Assembly: GCA_028023455.1 (NCBI GenBank)
Contig: JAQFVV010000003.1
Coordinates: 332,001 to 396,000, forward strand
DNA from: Epiperipatus broadwayi
Lineage: Eukaryota > Onychophora > Udeonychophora > Euonychophora > Peripatidae
Reading direction: 5' to 3'
Length of the DNA: 64,000 nt
Shown piece by piece: positions 12,346 through 23,703 of this stretch. The notes below the pieces were generated by a model. The model was given only the letters and a program-made list of their open reading frames with translations, made no database searches and was not told the origin of the DNA. A program made the translations under genes and the position numbers. Within the stretch, counting starts at the first letter, position 1. Each line of letters begins with the position of its first letter.

Positions 12346-12583
12346 AAACAGGCAAAATTCTCCATACATACTGCCACTCAGTGCAAGCTAGAGTAATCAA
12401 TGGATGCCAGAAGGCTTGTGTATAAAATCCCCATCTAGTGCCTATTCATCCAATATCCCCAGATTAGTTTCTGGCTTGTGGCTTTCATCAGTGCACTGAG
12501 TGGCAATACATATAGAGAGTTTTGCCTGTTTTAATAACAGTTATGAGCAATCATGAGAAATAATGATCATGTGATGTTTATTG
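12346..12583. mobile_element. Fold-back repeat family B, internally deleted copy
   Basis: The termini are clear inverted repeats of about 45 bp. The left end has AAAACAGGCAAAATTCTC and then GCCACTCAGTGCA. The right end reads TGCACTGAGTGGC and then GAGTTTTGCCTGTTTT. Only one interior arm remains (AGTAATCAATGGATGCCAG to GCTTTCATCAG), so the second arm has been lost. Family-specific sequence continues past the termini (AACAGTTATGAGCAATCATG), matching the start of the copy at 15221. The real element ends therefore lie further out than the obvious TIR. Confidence 0.75.
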
Positions 12584-12947
12584 ACTTAAATCCAATTCAA
12601 AATAGAAAGTCATATTCATTGAACATGTCAGAATATATTCTTTATTATATTTATATTGTAGTTAATTTTGATATTTTGATTTTAAACTGAGAATGGCTGC
12701 TTGATATAGTTGAACTACAGTGAAAATTCCAGAGTCTATGAAAAGATTCAAAAAATAATTAGTTTTTTTTTATTGTTTTAAGTGAAAACTTTTTTTTTTC
12801 TGTTATAAAAATTTTGAAAAAAAAAGGTAATGTTATGAATTTTGGAAAAAAAAAACATTTACAATAAATTGTATTTAGGATTTATTAACAGAAAATAAGT
12901 TTTGAAATACCAGGCACTCTTATACCTGGAGCCTGATTGTAAATATA

Positions 12948-13326
12948 GGGGATTTGAACTCAGACTTTCAAGCCTGTTGACCATCCACATTATCTCATAT
13001 TATTCATATACATGACCACCTACATGCAGAAAAGATAAATAATCACCAATATACATATTTAGTGCTAAACCAGCACTCAAATTTTACATATTGTCTGCAT
13101 TCTGCCCATCTCCATTCTATGTATTTAAATGGATTCTGTGCTATATGTGAGGGGTCAGAGTAACTTGAAGTCAACATGGGCATGACAACAATATTGGCAT
13201 CAGCATGAGATTTAGGAATTCTATCATCAGATTTTCAATGGTATGGATGGTTGAAGAGAGGTTGGAGTGGGTTGAAGCCTCCGTTAAAGTGTAAGGATTT
13301 GCTATCTTAATATAAACTAAGCACTG

Positions 13327-13377
<51 letters not shown>

Positions 13378-13533
13378 GGAATGGTAATCTGAACCAACTG
13401 ATGAGTGCTGGTTTTACACAAAATACATATATTGGTGATTATCTTTTCTGGATGTGTGTGATCACGTGTATCAGTAGTATGAGGTAGTGTGGATAGTGAA
13501 CAGGCTTGACAACCTGAGTTCAAATCCCCTATA
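12948..13533. mobile_element. Long-inverted-repeat element family A, complete copy
   Basis: About 140 bp at the left (12948-13085) is the reverse complement of 13395-13533. Both ends share TATAGGGGATTTGAACTCA and its complement, and the inner boundary is around CCAGCACTCA. The interior of about 310 bp has a (TA)n tract and the phrase AACTTGAAGTCAACATGG, also found in the copy at 49.83 kb. The outer ends contain GAGTTCAAATCCC, a tRNA box B-like sequence. No transposase is present. Related copies lie at 48013-48455 and 49829-50358. This is probably a MITE, or a pair of inverted tRNA-derived SINEs. Confidence 0.7.
13329..13375. repeat. (TA)n microsatellite inside family A
   Basis: Uninterrupted TA dinucleotides of about 47 bp sit in the centre of the family-A copy. 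The related copy at 49.83 kb has only a short TATATATG there, so the tract expanded after insertion. Confidence 0.95.
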
Positions 13534-13539
13534 TTAACA

Positions 13540-14810
13540 GAAAATGTTACTAATGATATGAAAATTCAAAAGTAATGAAGTCCTATTATCACTTTTATAT
13601 ATATACATTGTCAACATGGGGTATGAGGTTTCAAGTGTTGATACTCGTAGCCCACCTGAGGAAGATCATTCAAAAATGTATGCATACCGAGAGATAATGA
13701 TCTGATTTATTGCATTATTGGATGGTAGTGATATGCATTGATACAAATTTGAAATGGTATATCTGCATTGCAATGACTGTTCACCCTTCCTTAAGGTATT
13801 AATGTTGATAAAAACCAATTTCTACCTTGTATAAGAAGTGACAAAGTAAAATTTATAGACTTATTAACATAAGCATGGAAAGTCAAGTGTTGATATCTAT
13901 AGCTTAACTAAAAAGACTGTTTGTAGAATGCATATGCATAATTGTGATATGAACAAATTGAGATGAGGAATAGACAAGTAAAAAACAAAAAAAAATGAAT
14001 ATATATAAAGAATATATGTTTCAATGTATTTTAATATCAGATTTTCTAGTGATATGTAATCGATTAACACAAGACCAATTTTTTAAAAATGTTATTACTG
14101 CAAATAGTTCAGTTTTAATAAAAAATTGTTTGTTTAAAAAATAATGCATTTATTAATCACATAAAAGAACTATATAAATAATTCCCAGCTCACAAATATT
14201 TCTGCAATAAGTCTTCACAGAGTAAAAACAAATATGGCATTATGCAATAAGAATTTCTATTGCCAGGTAATGAAAGCTAATGATTTTTCATCTATGTTTT
14301 ATCCTCTAATATTAACTAGCTAATTATTTATCCACTGAAATGGATGGAAAATTAAGTTGGCTAGGAACATCTATTTAAAAAATGAGGTCAATTAGAACCT
14401 GATAAAAATTTTTCTAGCTGTGATTTGAAACAATGTTAAGACATGACACATAGATTTACTGACTTACACATCTAGCATTTACCCCATAACTTTTCAAAAC
14501 TATAACATTTTATTCAAAAATAAGTCAAAACGATTTAATTATAGACTAATAATTTTGAATAATTTTGGAGATGCTGTCATATTCTCTACTCTAGCATTGT
14601 AATATAATTATTGTTTCATCGTAAATTTTAATGAACAATATATAATGTAATTTTAAAATATGATACTATATATATTATAATGATATTGATTCAGGGGTGA
14701 ACCTGGAGTGATGGCAAATCATCATTATCATTGATCACAAATAAAATGAATATTCAAAAACTAAAAATGAATACAATGAAAAATAGAATGAGAGATCAGC
14801 AAAAAAGGAA
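13540..14810. other. Non-coding, with a diverged direct repeat
   Basis: No gene is seen. Segments at about 13612-13710 and 13868-13950 share CAAGTGTTGATA followed by related text ending in ATGCAT, suggesting an old direct duplication roughly 255 bp apart. The rest is plain AT-rich DNA. Confidence 0.4.
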
Positions 14811-14814
14811 TTAT

Positions 14815-15003
14815 AAAAACAGGCAAATCTCTTCATACCGTAGTGCCACTCAGTGCAAGCCAGAGTAATCAATGGATACCAGAAGGCTTGTGCATAAAAT
14901 TCTTATCTAGTGACTACTCATCCAATATCCACAGATGAATTTCTAACTTGGGCTTTCATCAGTAAAGAGCATTGAATCTGAGAGCACTGCACCTAGATCT
15001 TAG
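14815..15003. mobile_element. Fold-back repeat family B, half copy
   Basis: It starts with AAAACAGGCAAATCTCTTC and GCCACTCAGTGCAAGCCAG. It then follows the left arm of the family through the 'CATCAGTAAAGAGCATTGG' segment to CACTGCACCTAGATCT, which is the fold-back centre. The right arm is missing, so the copy is broken at or near the palindrome centre. Confidence 0.75.
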
Positions 15004-15220
15004 GATCTAATGCAACTGTCCAGCAGCCACTTTTTATCTCTACTTAACTACAAAACTATGAGTTTAAAATTGGAAAATAATATTTTCAATCCTAAGTCAT
15101 TAGCTTATATAGTCATATAGGCTGAACTCAGTTCAGTACCAATATATTTGGTGTCTTTGATTCTTTAATATTTATAGCCACCACTATCTTATTAGGCAGG
15201 ATTGGTATTAAACCACTAAA

Positions 15221-15320
15221 TGTCACATGATCACCATTTCTTATGCTTGCTCATAACTGTTATTAAAACAGGAAAAATTTTCCATACAGTAGTGCCATTC
15301 AGTGCAAGCCAGGATAATCA
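15221..15320. mobile_element. Fold-back repeat family B, terminal fragment
   Basis: The text from GTCACATGATCACC through CTCATAACTGTTATTAAAACAGG to CAGTGCAAGCCAGG matches the outer end of the family. It is the mirror of the right flank of the copy at 12346-12583. It shows that the family terminus extends about 45 bp beyond the AAAACAGGCAAAA motif. Confidence 0.65.
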
Positions 15321-15424
15321 TGTGCTGTTTAGTGTCTTAAAGTAATTATAAGTTTAACAGCATTACAGACAAATAATAATCATCATTTATTATTATGAAT
15401 GATCAAAAAATAAAATCAACAGTC

Positions 15425-15492
15425 AACCTTGTGACTGGATTTGAAAGTGGTGCATTGACCAGGCTAATTATTTAGCCACTGCCAATTCTAGG
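15425..15492 (-). repeat. tRNA-derived (SINE-like) relic
   Basis: On the minus strand, TGGCTAAATAATTAGC resembles a box A and TTTCAAATCC a box B, spaced about as in a tRNA. No intact cloverleaf can be drawn. This is probably a degraded SINE head. Confidence 0.3.
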
Positions 15493-15499
15493 GCATCAA

Positions 15500-16095
15500 T
15501 ATAAACAATAATTTGAATGCATAAACTTAAGTGCTAATCCACCAGAATATAACAATAAAAAATAATGCAGGGATATAGAATCATGCTGATCATCATCAAT
15601 ACCCTCTGGCAATTTAGTACCATTAATGTACTGGCCAACATAAATTTAATTTCTACTAATAAAAACTAAGTAAAATGTAGTGCTTGGATTTTAAAGGATA
15701 TCCCTTTGCATCATCCAGCATTAGAGAAGTAATGAAATCATTATCAACTGGATGCCCATAACATTAAACATAGACTCCAATCTATATAAATGACCATTAT
15801 ACATGAATCCAGCTCACTAAGCAAGAGCCTTATAACTGTTACTGTGAGCAAGAGATAATAGCAACATATGTTTTTCTAAACCTAGTCTATTATTAAATTA
15901 ATTCACTGGAATAACTTAATAAAATATAAATTTATTAATAACAATAAAATTAAATTATGTTCTGTTGAGTATGCTATAAATTCAGCATTCTGATTTTGAT
16001 TAAAATAAAACAAAAAAAGATATGCTATTACATTATAATTTACATATATTTCAATAGGTTTATGTAAAACACACTTATATATAAACACTTAGATA
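15500..16095. other. AT-rich non-coding stretch
   Basis: No gene or family repeat is recognised. The 61-aa minus-strand ORF here has no motif. Confidence 0.5.
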
Positions 16096-16330
16096 TGCTA
16101 TATAATAATTTAAAATTAACATATTAGAACTGTCATTAACTAATAAAATACAAATCAATTCATTTTAATAATTTATAAATAATGATTGATTTAACATATA
16201 TGTGGCAACATAGCATTCATTTGTATTAGCACAGACTTGCTGTATAATAATTTCAAATTAACATCTTTGAATTGTCATGAAGAATTAATTCATTTTAATA
16301 ATACATAAATAATTTTAACATATATGTGTG
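16096..16330. repeat. Diverged tandem duplication, ~142-bp period
   Basis: TGCTATATAATAATTTAAAA...AACATATATGTG at 16096-16205 is repeated with changes at 16238-16330. Both copies share AATTCATTTTAATAAT. The second copy ends in a TGTGTACACA palindrome that occurs twice. Confidence 0.6.
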
Positions 16331-16334
16331 TACA

Positions 16335-19300
16335 CATAAAAATGTGTGTACACACTGGTGTTTATAAGCTATGATATTTAATTTGTCATAAATAATAAAC
16401 TTATTAAACCATATTATATTTTCACAAGACAGGAACTTTGATGTTGAAAATATATATAAAATTCCCACATATGTGTGTATATAAAAAATTAGATAGTATG
16501 AATCAAAGTTATTAATTAATTCATTATTTCTAATAGTAAGTAAAAGTTTTTCTTTTAAAAAAAATCACTAGATCTAACTTGGAAAATTCTTTTAAAATTT
16601 AGGCTTTTGTTTCTTCATTTACAATAAGAAAGATTTAAGAGATAATTTTTTTAAATTTCAAAATAAATCTTTTAAGAATCAATTCTCTGTTTTGAGGTGC
16701 ATAATTTAAGCCAAATCTTATTTACTTGTAAACTTGTAAATTAGAAGTTTTAGCTATGAAGTTAATTATTTTAAATAATATTTCAACAAATTATTTTTGT
16801 ATTCATCAACTAATATCTGTTCACAAAGTATATCTATTGTATGCATACTACATAATATTATATTGCTATAGTAACTTCATTTGTGCTTCCTTTTATATTA
16901 CACAGAACTGTGTATATATAAACTATAGCACAATATTTTTAAGTAAGTTGGTTATTTACTGGAATCTCTGGTAAGCTTGAACATTATAATCAGGGAAGGT
17001 ATTAGTCAGCTCTTATAATTTAATAGACTAAAAGCAAGTCATCTAGTAGTACACTTATGGATTATGAACCACATAAATGCTGGACCTTGCCTGCATGTGA
17101 ATTCAAACCCTATCATCATGACACTAGCAGCAGCAGCTGATTTGTACTCTGCATATTCATAATAATAATCACCTTTTTATAATCAGGGGTGGAATTAAAA
17201 AAAAAACAGTAGTTAAAAATAAGTTTTTCTATATCTTGATTGAAAAAAGCTAATGGCTCTTTTTAGTTCACCAAAACAATTTTGCAGGATTTTATCAAAG
17301 TATTTTAAAAAAAAATCTTAGCCCTCTTGCATTATGCTAGCACTCTGACAGATTTTTTGTTCTCATTTACTTTCAACTTTCACTTTATTATTAAACCATT
17401 ATTATTTATTAAAATACAATAAATTTTTATATCATTTGATAGATATTTTTGTTTGAAATTAAATAAAATTTAAAAAATCAAATTTGATTTTTGGAATTAT
17501 TTTAAAAATTAGATTTTAATCAAGACAAAATGCTGTTTCATCATCAAATTTCAGGTAGAGCAGATTCAATTTGCAAAATGAATGAAATCTTGTTTGTTTT
17601 AAAAATCTGAATTAATTATTTTTAATATCTAGTAAATCTTTCAATTTAAGCTTTAAATGTTTAATTTTTTGTTGTAATTTTTACAGTATCACTAAATGTT
17701 ATAAGAAACTTTAGTAACATCATTTCTAGACTGTTATATTTCCTGCAATCTTAATAATCTCTATGGTAACATTACACAGAAGAATATATTTTTTTATATT
17801 TAAAAGTAAAACATTTCTATAAAAAATAAATATGTAATAATATATATTTTTGAGTTCCAATAATTATTACCCCATTACTATACAAAAATAATCATAAGTT
17901 TTTCAAAAAGTCAATATTTTATTCCATCATAATATTTTCTTGAAGTAATCTCACAAAGTTTGAGATCACCAACCATATAAAAGGCATCTATCAACATATA
18001 CTTTGAAGAACAACTTATTTGATTATCCTGACATTTTTTAATTTTTTTAAAATTAAAATATTAGAAAAAATATATACATGAATTTTAAAGCTGTAAAAAA
18101 ATACACTTTACAAAATTTCTCAGCAGAAGGTGAAAAATGCAAATACAATTTCTTGACTTCCAGCCTGAGAAAGTTTCATGATTAAAAACAGAATGATTAA
18201 TCTAATTAATAACTATCTAAAAAATTGTCTGTGTTCATTTCTACTTTTCCTTTCAATTTTATATATATATATACATGCACATACACTACTATGTTGTTAT
18301 ATACCATGTGACACATAACCATCTCAATATATTAAATGAAAGTGTCTCATCTCAAAAATACAATGAATGTATAACCTTGATAATGTATATATGCATATAT
18401 ATTTAAAATTTAAAGGTAAAAAATAAACAGAAAATAAAGTCTATAATGGCTTAAATATTAACTAATTAATAATAATTCTTGAGATTTTGAATCACTATAA
18501 ATTATTTTTAAATTAAAAATAAAATGGCCTCTAATACAAATGGATTATGATTTTATTTCTCACTTTAACAACATTCTAAATTTTTAATGTAACAAAAATG
18601 AAAACCTATTTTTGTCTAAATAAGGATGTCTGTGTTAAAAGTCACTTAATTATAAAAAAACAACTGTTTTCATCATGTTCATGCTCCAAAATGATTAAGA
18701 AAAACTTGTAATTAAAAAATTATTGAACTTAATTTTGTTTTGATTCACAAATAAATAATAATTATTAAATTCTAATTAGCAATTTGTTTTTATTAATTAA
18801 GAAAAAAAGTTACTTTATTTCTTATAATTATAAATTGATATATTAGTTACTATCTGATATAAATACTGGTACAAACTAGCTAGAAATTTAGACAAAGTAT
18901 ACAGAAAAAAGATTCATACACTCTCCATGGTGGCTAAGTTTGTAACTTTCATACAAATATTCATAGGCTTTATATTGGTAACACATAGCAATATGTTTGG
19001 TGCAGTCTCCAAATACATGAAATTTTGACATTATAAAGTTTGAATTTGATTTAAGCATTGCTGAACATTTTCACAAAATCAACTTCCCTGCATCTTCAAA
19101 TCAATGACGACCATATTGAACTTCACTAGTGAATATTCCACTTTATACATGCAGTTTATTATTTATGTATATAGAAGTACAGGAAAAACCTTATATATCC
19201 TTTCTTATTTATATTTTTTTTAATGCATTTTAGAGTTATCCATTTTGCAAAAGTCATTAGATAAAAATCTAAAAATTATGAATGCATTTTTTATGCCTTC

Positions 19301-19520
19301 TCATAGACAATTTTGAGTACTTTCTAATGGGATGTCAAATATTATGCTGTGATTATAAGATGTTGAGTTACAACTTTTCCAAATGTTTGTATTACAAAAA
19401 AGTATAGATTATTAAAATAAATTCATAAATGGGATAAAGTATATGCACCCTTAATTATTGTATTTTTACATTATATTGAAACATTATTTCAATTCAACAC
19501 TAATTTTAATTATCTCAAAA
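16335..19520. other. AT-rich non-coding region
   Basis: No gene is supported. The 72-aa ORF at 16756 has a hydrophobic, low-complexity composition and no recognised motif. A weak box B-like GAATTCAAACC lies near 17099-17109 and may be a SINE relic. A short (TA)n run lies near 18262-18273. Confidence 0.5.
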
Positions 19521-19570
19521 AATTATTATTATTATTATTATTATTATCATCATCATCATCATCATCATCA

Positions 19571-19664
<94 letters not shown>
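19521..19664. repeat. Compound (ATT)n/(TCA)n microsatellite
   Basis: The tract is (ATT)n, a block of TCA units (about 19547-19573), then a long (ATT)n to 19664. It abuts the 3' end of the minus-strand LINE, so on that strand the element ends in (TAA)n. It may be the LINE's own tail, the original target, or both. Confidence 0.95.
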
Positions 19665-20059
19665 GTTTTAAAGGTAACTTTATTCAAAAACAAGTGGTTA
19701 TATTGGTTGTTGATTATACATAGTGTTATACATAGGTTTACACAGTTATTACATTACAGTCTGTATGTTTGATTAGAGTCTCTTTGCACTTAAAAATTGA
19801 CTTTTTAGAACTTAGATAGTGGCTTTCACAATGTTTTAGATTTTTCCACACTTTATGAAATATTTATTGTCCAAGTTTATGTACAATATAAATCAATGAT
19901 CATGGTTTCAGTAATTTTTTCATGTTCTTGCAACACTTAATTTTATGTTTGCCTTCATCCTTTTCTATTATATCCTTTATTATAAAGTGGCCTGAATTTT
20001 AAAAAGAGACCACATTGCTGGAAAGATATCAGGTGGTGCAATAATGCTGTCTCTTTCTT

Positions 20060-23000
20060 TTATTTTTTGCAATTGTTCTTATAGATGTTAGGGTGCCTTC
20101 TTATGTTGTTCCCCAGTGTAAAAGTGCATCTGGTACACCAGAATGCATATAAGCTGAATGTGGCTGCCCTTATGGTGGGTATTCCATTATTTTTGAATGT
20201 TTGTAGAATGTCATCTATTGTGGTTACATTTTTCCTATATCTGCCAACCATCATCTGCCTTACTTTTTCAAGTCCTGAACAATTATGTATGAAATGGTCC
20301 TGTGTTTCCTCATCCCTGTGACACAGCATGCACAAGGGATCTATATTTATATAGAATCTTCTGTATCTTATAAAAAATGACTTGTAGGTAGTGCTTTCAA
20401 ATTGACTTTAATTATGAAATTGTAAAATTTTGGTTCCAGGTACCATTTCCTAAATTTTTTAAGTAATTGGCTGTTATCAATTCTTAATACAGATATTTGG
20501 TTATTCTCAGATTGTTTTTGTATTACTCATGTATTTGCCAATATGTATATTTTATTGGACTTTTCAGTGTTACTTTGTTTTTGATGCTCTCAATGCTTTC
20601 AAGCAACATAAAGATATAATTGTTGGTAGGTGGTGGGAGATCTGTGGGTGTGATCTCCAATATTGGTTCAGTATCTGGAAACCTTTTGACTATGGCTATT
20701 AGCAGATTTATTGTTTTTTTGTGTCTGAAACACTGATATTGAGTGAAGTCCCAGACCATTCCATTTTGTTGGTTGGTTAAGTTGCTTTATTGAAATGGCA
20801 ACTACTTTCCTGTTTGATAGTAGTTTGCTATAAAATGAATTAATTGAGGCTAAAAATGGTTTTGTGAAACTGATTATTGGTAAATAGTACCTTATTTTTG
20901 ACATTATGAGTTGATTGAATAATGATATTTTTGCGTATATTGATAGATATGATCTGGATAATGATTCTGTGATTCTTTCTGCATCCACTTTGAGTTTGTT
21001 TTGTATTGTTGTTCTCATTTGATTCATTCCCAGATAAAATGGAAAACCTAGAAAACTGCTGGACTTTCCTTGATAAATTTCTTTGTTTACCATCCCTGTA
21101 AAATTTGTCCAAGCAGCTGACTTATTGATATTGATTTTAAGTTTGAATTTTTTTGTATATTCTTCTATGATGTTTTGTAGTGCTTGTAGTTGCTTTTTTG
21201 ATGTTAGGAATATAGTGATACCATCCATATAAGCTATACAAGGAATGTGTCTTTTGGTATTTGGTATTAATACTCTCTGTATTTTTTTTTCAATTTCTTC
21301 CAATAAGGGGTTTATGTAGAATATGAACAATAGTGTACTCAGTGGTGACCCTTGTGGTATTGATTGAGTGGAATAGAATGATGATGATGTTCTTCCATTA
21401 TGTGTGATGTGTACTTCCCTGTTTAAAAGTAGGTTGGCTACTGCATATAATATTGATCGTGGTATTTGTGTTTTCTTTAGTTGGTTTAGTAAGATTTTTA
21501 TTGGTACTGAGTCAAAAGCACTCTCAAAATCTAGTTATACTGCAATTAGAGCATATTTCTTCTTCTTAATTACTGAGTTTGCTGCCTGACTTGTGGATGA
21601 ACCTTTTTTGCATACTGATGTGATATTTTTGTCAGTATAAATGGTTCAATTTTCACCTCTATTACTTTTTCTAGCAGTTTAATTCCTAAAGGCTTCATTG
21701 AGATAGGTCTTAAGTTGGTAATCTTGGTAATAGGTTCTTGTTTTTTCATAAATGGTACCATTGATATCTTGTATAATCCCTGTATGCTATAAATTTTTTG
21801 TGATATTTGATTTGCCAATTGACACAGGTATGTATTTGTAATTTGGCTAAGATGTGCAAGTACAAACTGTGGAATGCCTGGAGGTCCTGGATGACATGTG
21901 GGTGGGATTGATTCTAACACTACCTTAAAATCCTCAATTTTAAATGGCATCTCATCTTCAGTTATTCCAAAATAATCTTCTGTGGGTGTGAATTGTGCAT
22001 GCTTAGTTAGCTTTGTTTTGAAATAGTTATATATAGGTGCAATCATGTTAAATCCTGCTGTAATCTTATTTTCTGATTCCAGCACCATGGGAACTTTATT
22101 TATGGATGGGTACCCCAAAGCCCACCTAATATATCTGCATGTCCATGCATGCAGCTGTGCTAGGCAATTTTTTTTTTTATGCTTAGATATTGTTTTAATT
22201 TATTGCAAGTCTGTTTATAGAGCTGGGTGAGTTTAATTATGTTTGTTTGATTATGTTCAACCGGTTTAGACAGACTTATTCTTTTGTATATTTTATCTGA
22301 TAATGTAATTAGCCTGGAGAGAGGGATTGATTTTTGTGTGTTATGTTTTATATTCAATGAAAGCGTATTAGTGTAAGCTATGTATCTGGATATTGGGTCT
22401 AATTCAAGCTGATTTATTTTATTTATCATTATATAAATTTCTGAAAAAAGTGACTCCATAGTATTGTCTGGTAGTGGGGTCCTGATCGTTTTTTGCAAAT
22501 CAATTATTGTGCTGTGGTATGTGTTTATGTTTAGTGTTATTATCTGCACTGCATGGTCTGAAAAAGGGATTGGAGAAAGTGCTATTTCTATTGAATGATG
22601 CAGCATTGGGGAATAAAACCTTAGATCTATTAAAGTTCTATGTCTATTGTTATAAAAGGATATAAAGTTAGGTGGTAGAAAATCTTCTACACTCATGAGT
22701 GGAAATGTTAACTGGTGTATCCATTTCATAATAAATTTCTTATAACTTATGTTGAAATCTCCCATAAGAATAGTTGGGTAGGGATTGTTTGAGAGGATTG
22801 AGTTAATTGTTGTTATTATTAGGTTAATTACAGTTGGCCCTGGGAGTATATATACAAATATAATATTTATTGAAAAGTTTTTATTATTGTATGTGGTTAT
22901 TAATAGATTCGTGTTTATGTATATTATTTTAAACGTTGTAAGAGGACTTCTTTGGCTAATAAATATTCCTGTTCCACCTGAGGGTGTTAGTGTGTCTCTA

Positions 23001-23631
23001 GAGCAGGGGTCCCCAACCCTATGCCCATGAACACCATGGCACCCGCCGACCATTTTACATGTGCCCGCCACTATCTGAACACGATAAAAAATTATTTATC
23101 TGATACAAATAAATTTAATTTTTAAAATTTCTTATAAATTATTGTATTATATTGTAATCAAATTGTAGGGCATACTATACTTTTACAGCGTAAAAATATA
23201 AATGTTAATTATATGTTGAAATTTTATTTTTGAAATAAATATTTTTTTGTACATTATGTGTATTATTAACAATATCCAACTGTAAATTTACATTGAAAAA
23301 ATAAATGATGCCCGCAATCTAGTTGAAAAAAATAAATGGTGCTCATCACTTGGCCGGTATTATAGAATGTGCTCTTAAGTGCAAAAAGGTTGGGGACCCC
23401 TGCTCTAGAGCATGCACACAAACCCATTTTACTCATAAGTTGTGCTGGATTTATCTGCGATCCGTTATAGATTTTCGTTTTTACAAGTCCTAATGTGGTA
23501 GGTTGGAGTTGTTGTATCCAGTGATTGATTTCTTGTATTTTTTTTGAGTTTAATCCCCAACCATTTATTGCACATATCTTAATTTTTATTGAGTTTAACT
23601 TATACTGTGAGGGAGATTTAAATTGGACCAT
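20060..23631 (-). pseudogene. LINE ORF2: AP endonuclease and reverse transcriptase (broken)
   Basis: Translation starts at the ATG at 23631 (MVQFKSPSQYKLN). The endonuclease N-terminus IKICAINGWGLNSKK and a later MGDFNISYKK plus PFSDHAV are the catalytic Asp and His motifs of LINE APE domains. The endonuclease is split by the MITE at 23004-23402. The RT appears in pieces: NLRPISMKPLGIKLLEKVIE (22118-21570 piece), then FIFYINPLLEEIE and the catalytic site (21330-20668 piece). The catalytic box reads YMDG in place of the usual Y/F-x-D-D, so a catalytic Asp is lost. The C-terminal piece (20335-20060) has CMLCHRDEETQDHFIHNC, the Cys-Cys-His-Cys motif common at LINE ORF2 ends. Several frameshifts lie in A/T runs. 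Confidence 0.85.
22996..23410. mobile_element. Non-autonomous hAT element (MITE) with 8-bp target duplication
   Basis: The element proper spans 23004-23402 (399 bp). Its ends are CAGGGGTCCCCAACC and the exact complement GGTTGGGGACCCCTG, typical of hAT terminal repeats. The flanking CTCTAGAG at 22996-23003 and 23403-23410 is an 8-bp duplication, the hallmark of hAT transposition. The target matches the nTCTAGAn-like preference of hAT elements. No transposase is encoded. The insertion interrupts the LINE endonuclease and is younger than the LINE. The perfect ends and several retained CpGs suggest relative youth. Confidence 0.93.
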
Positions 23632-23703
23632 GGTTTATTCTGCCGTTTTTGTTTGCATGTTTTTTTCCTGTGGTGATTCTGTTTGTGTTTGGATACATGT
23701 CCT

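Noticed and set aside
13317-13523. 68-aa minus-strand ORF
   Set aside because: It spans the (TA)n tract and the terminal repeat of the family-A element and has no domain.
19458-19772. 104-aa ORF rich in Tyr and His
   Set aside because: It is the translation of the (ATT)n/(TCA)n microsatellite and has no independent support.
22785-23030. 81-aa plus-strand ORF
   Set aside because: It is antisense to the LINE endonuclease and runs into the hAT MITE.
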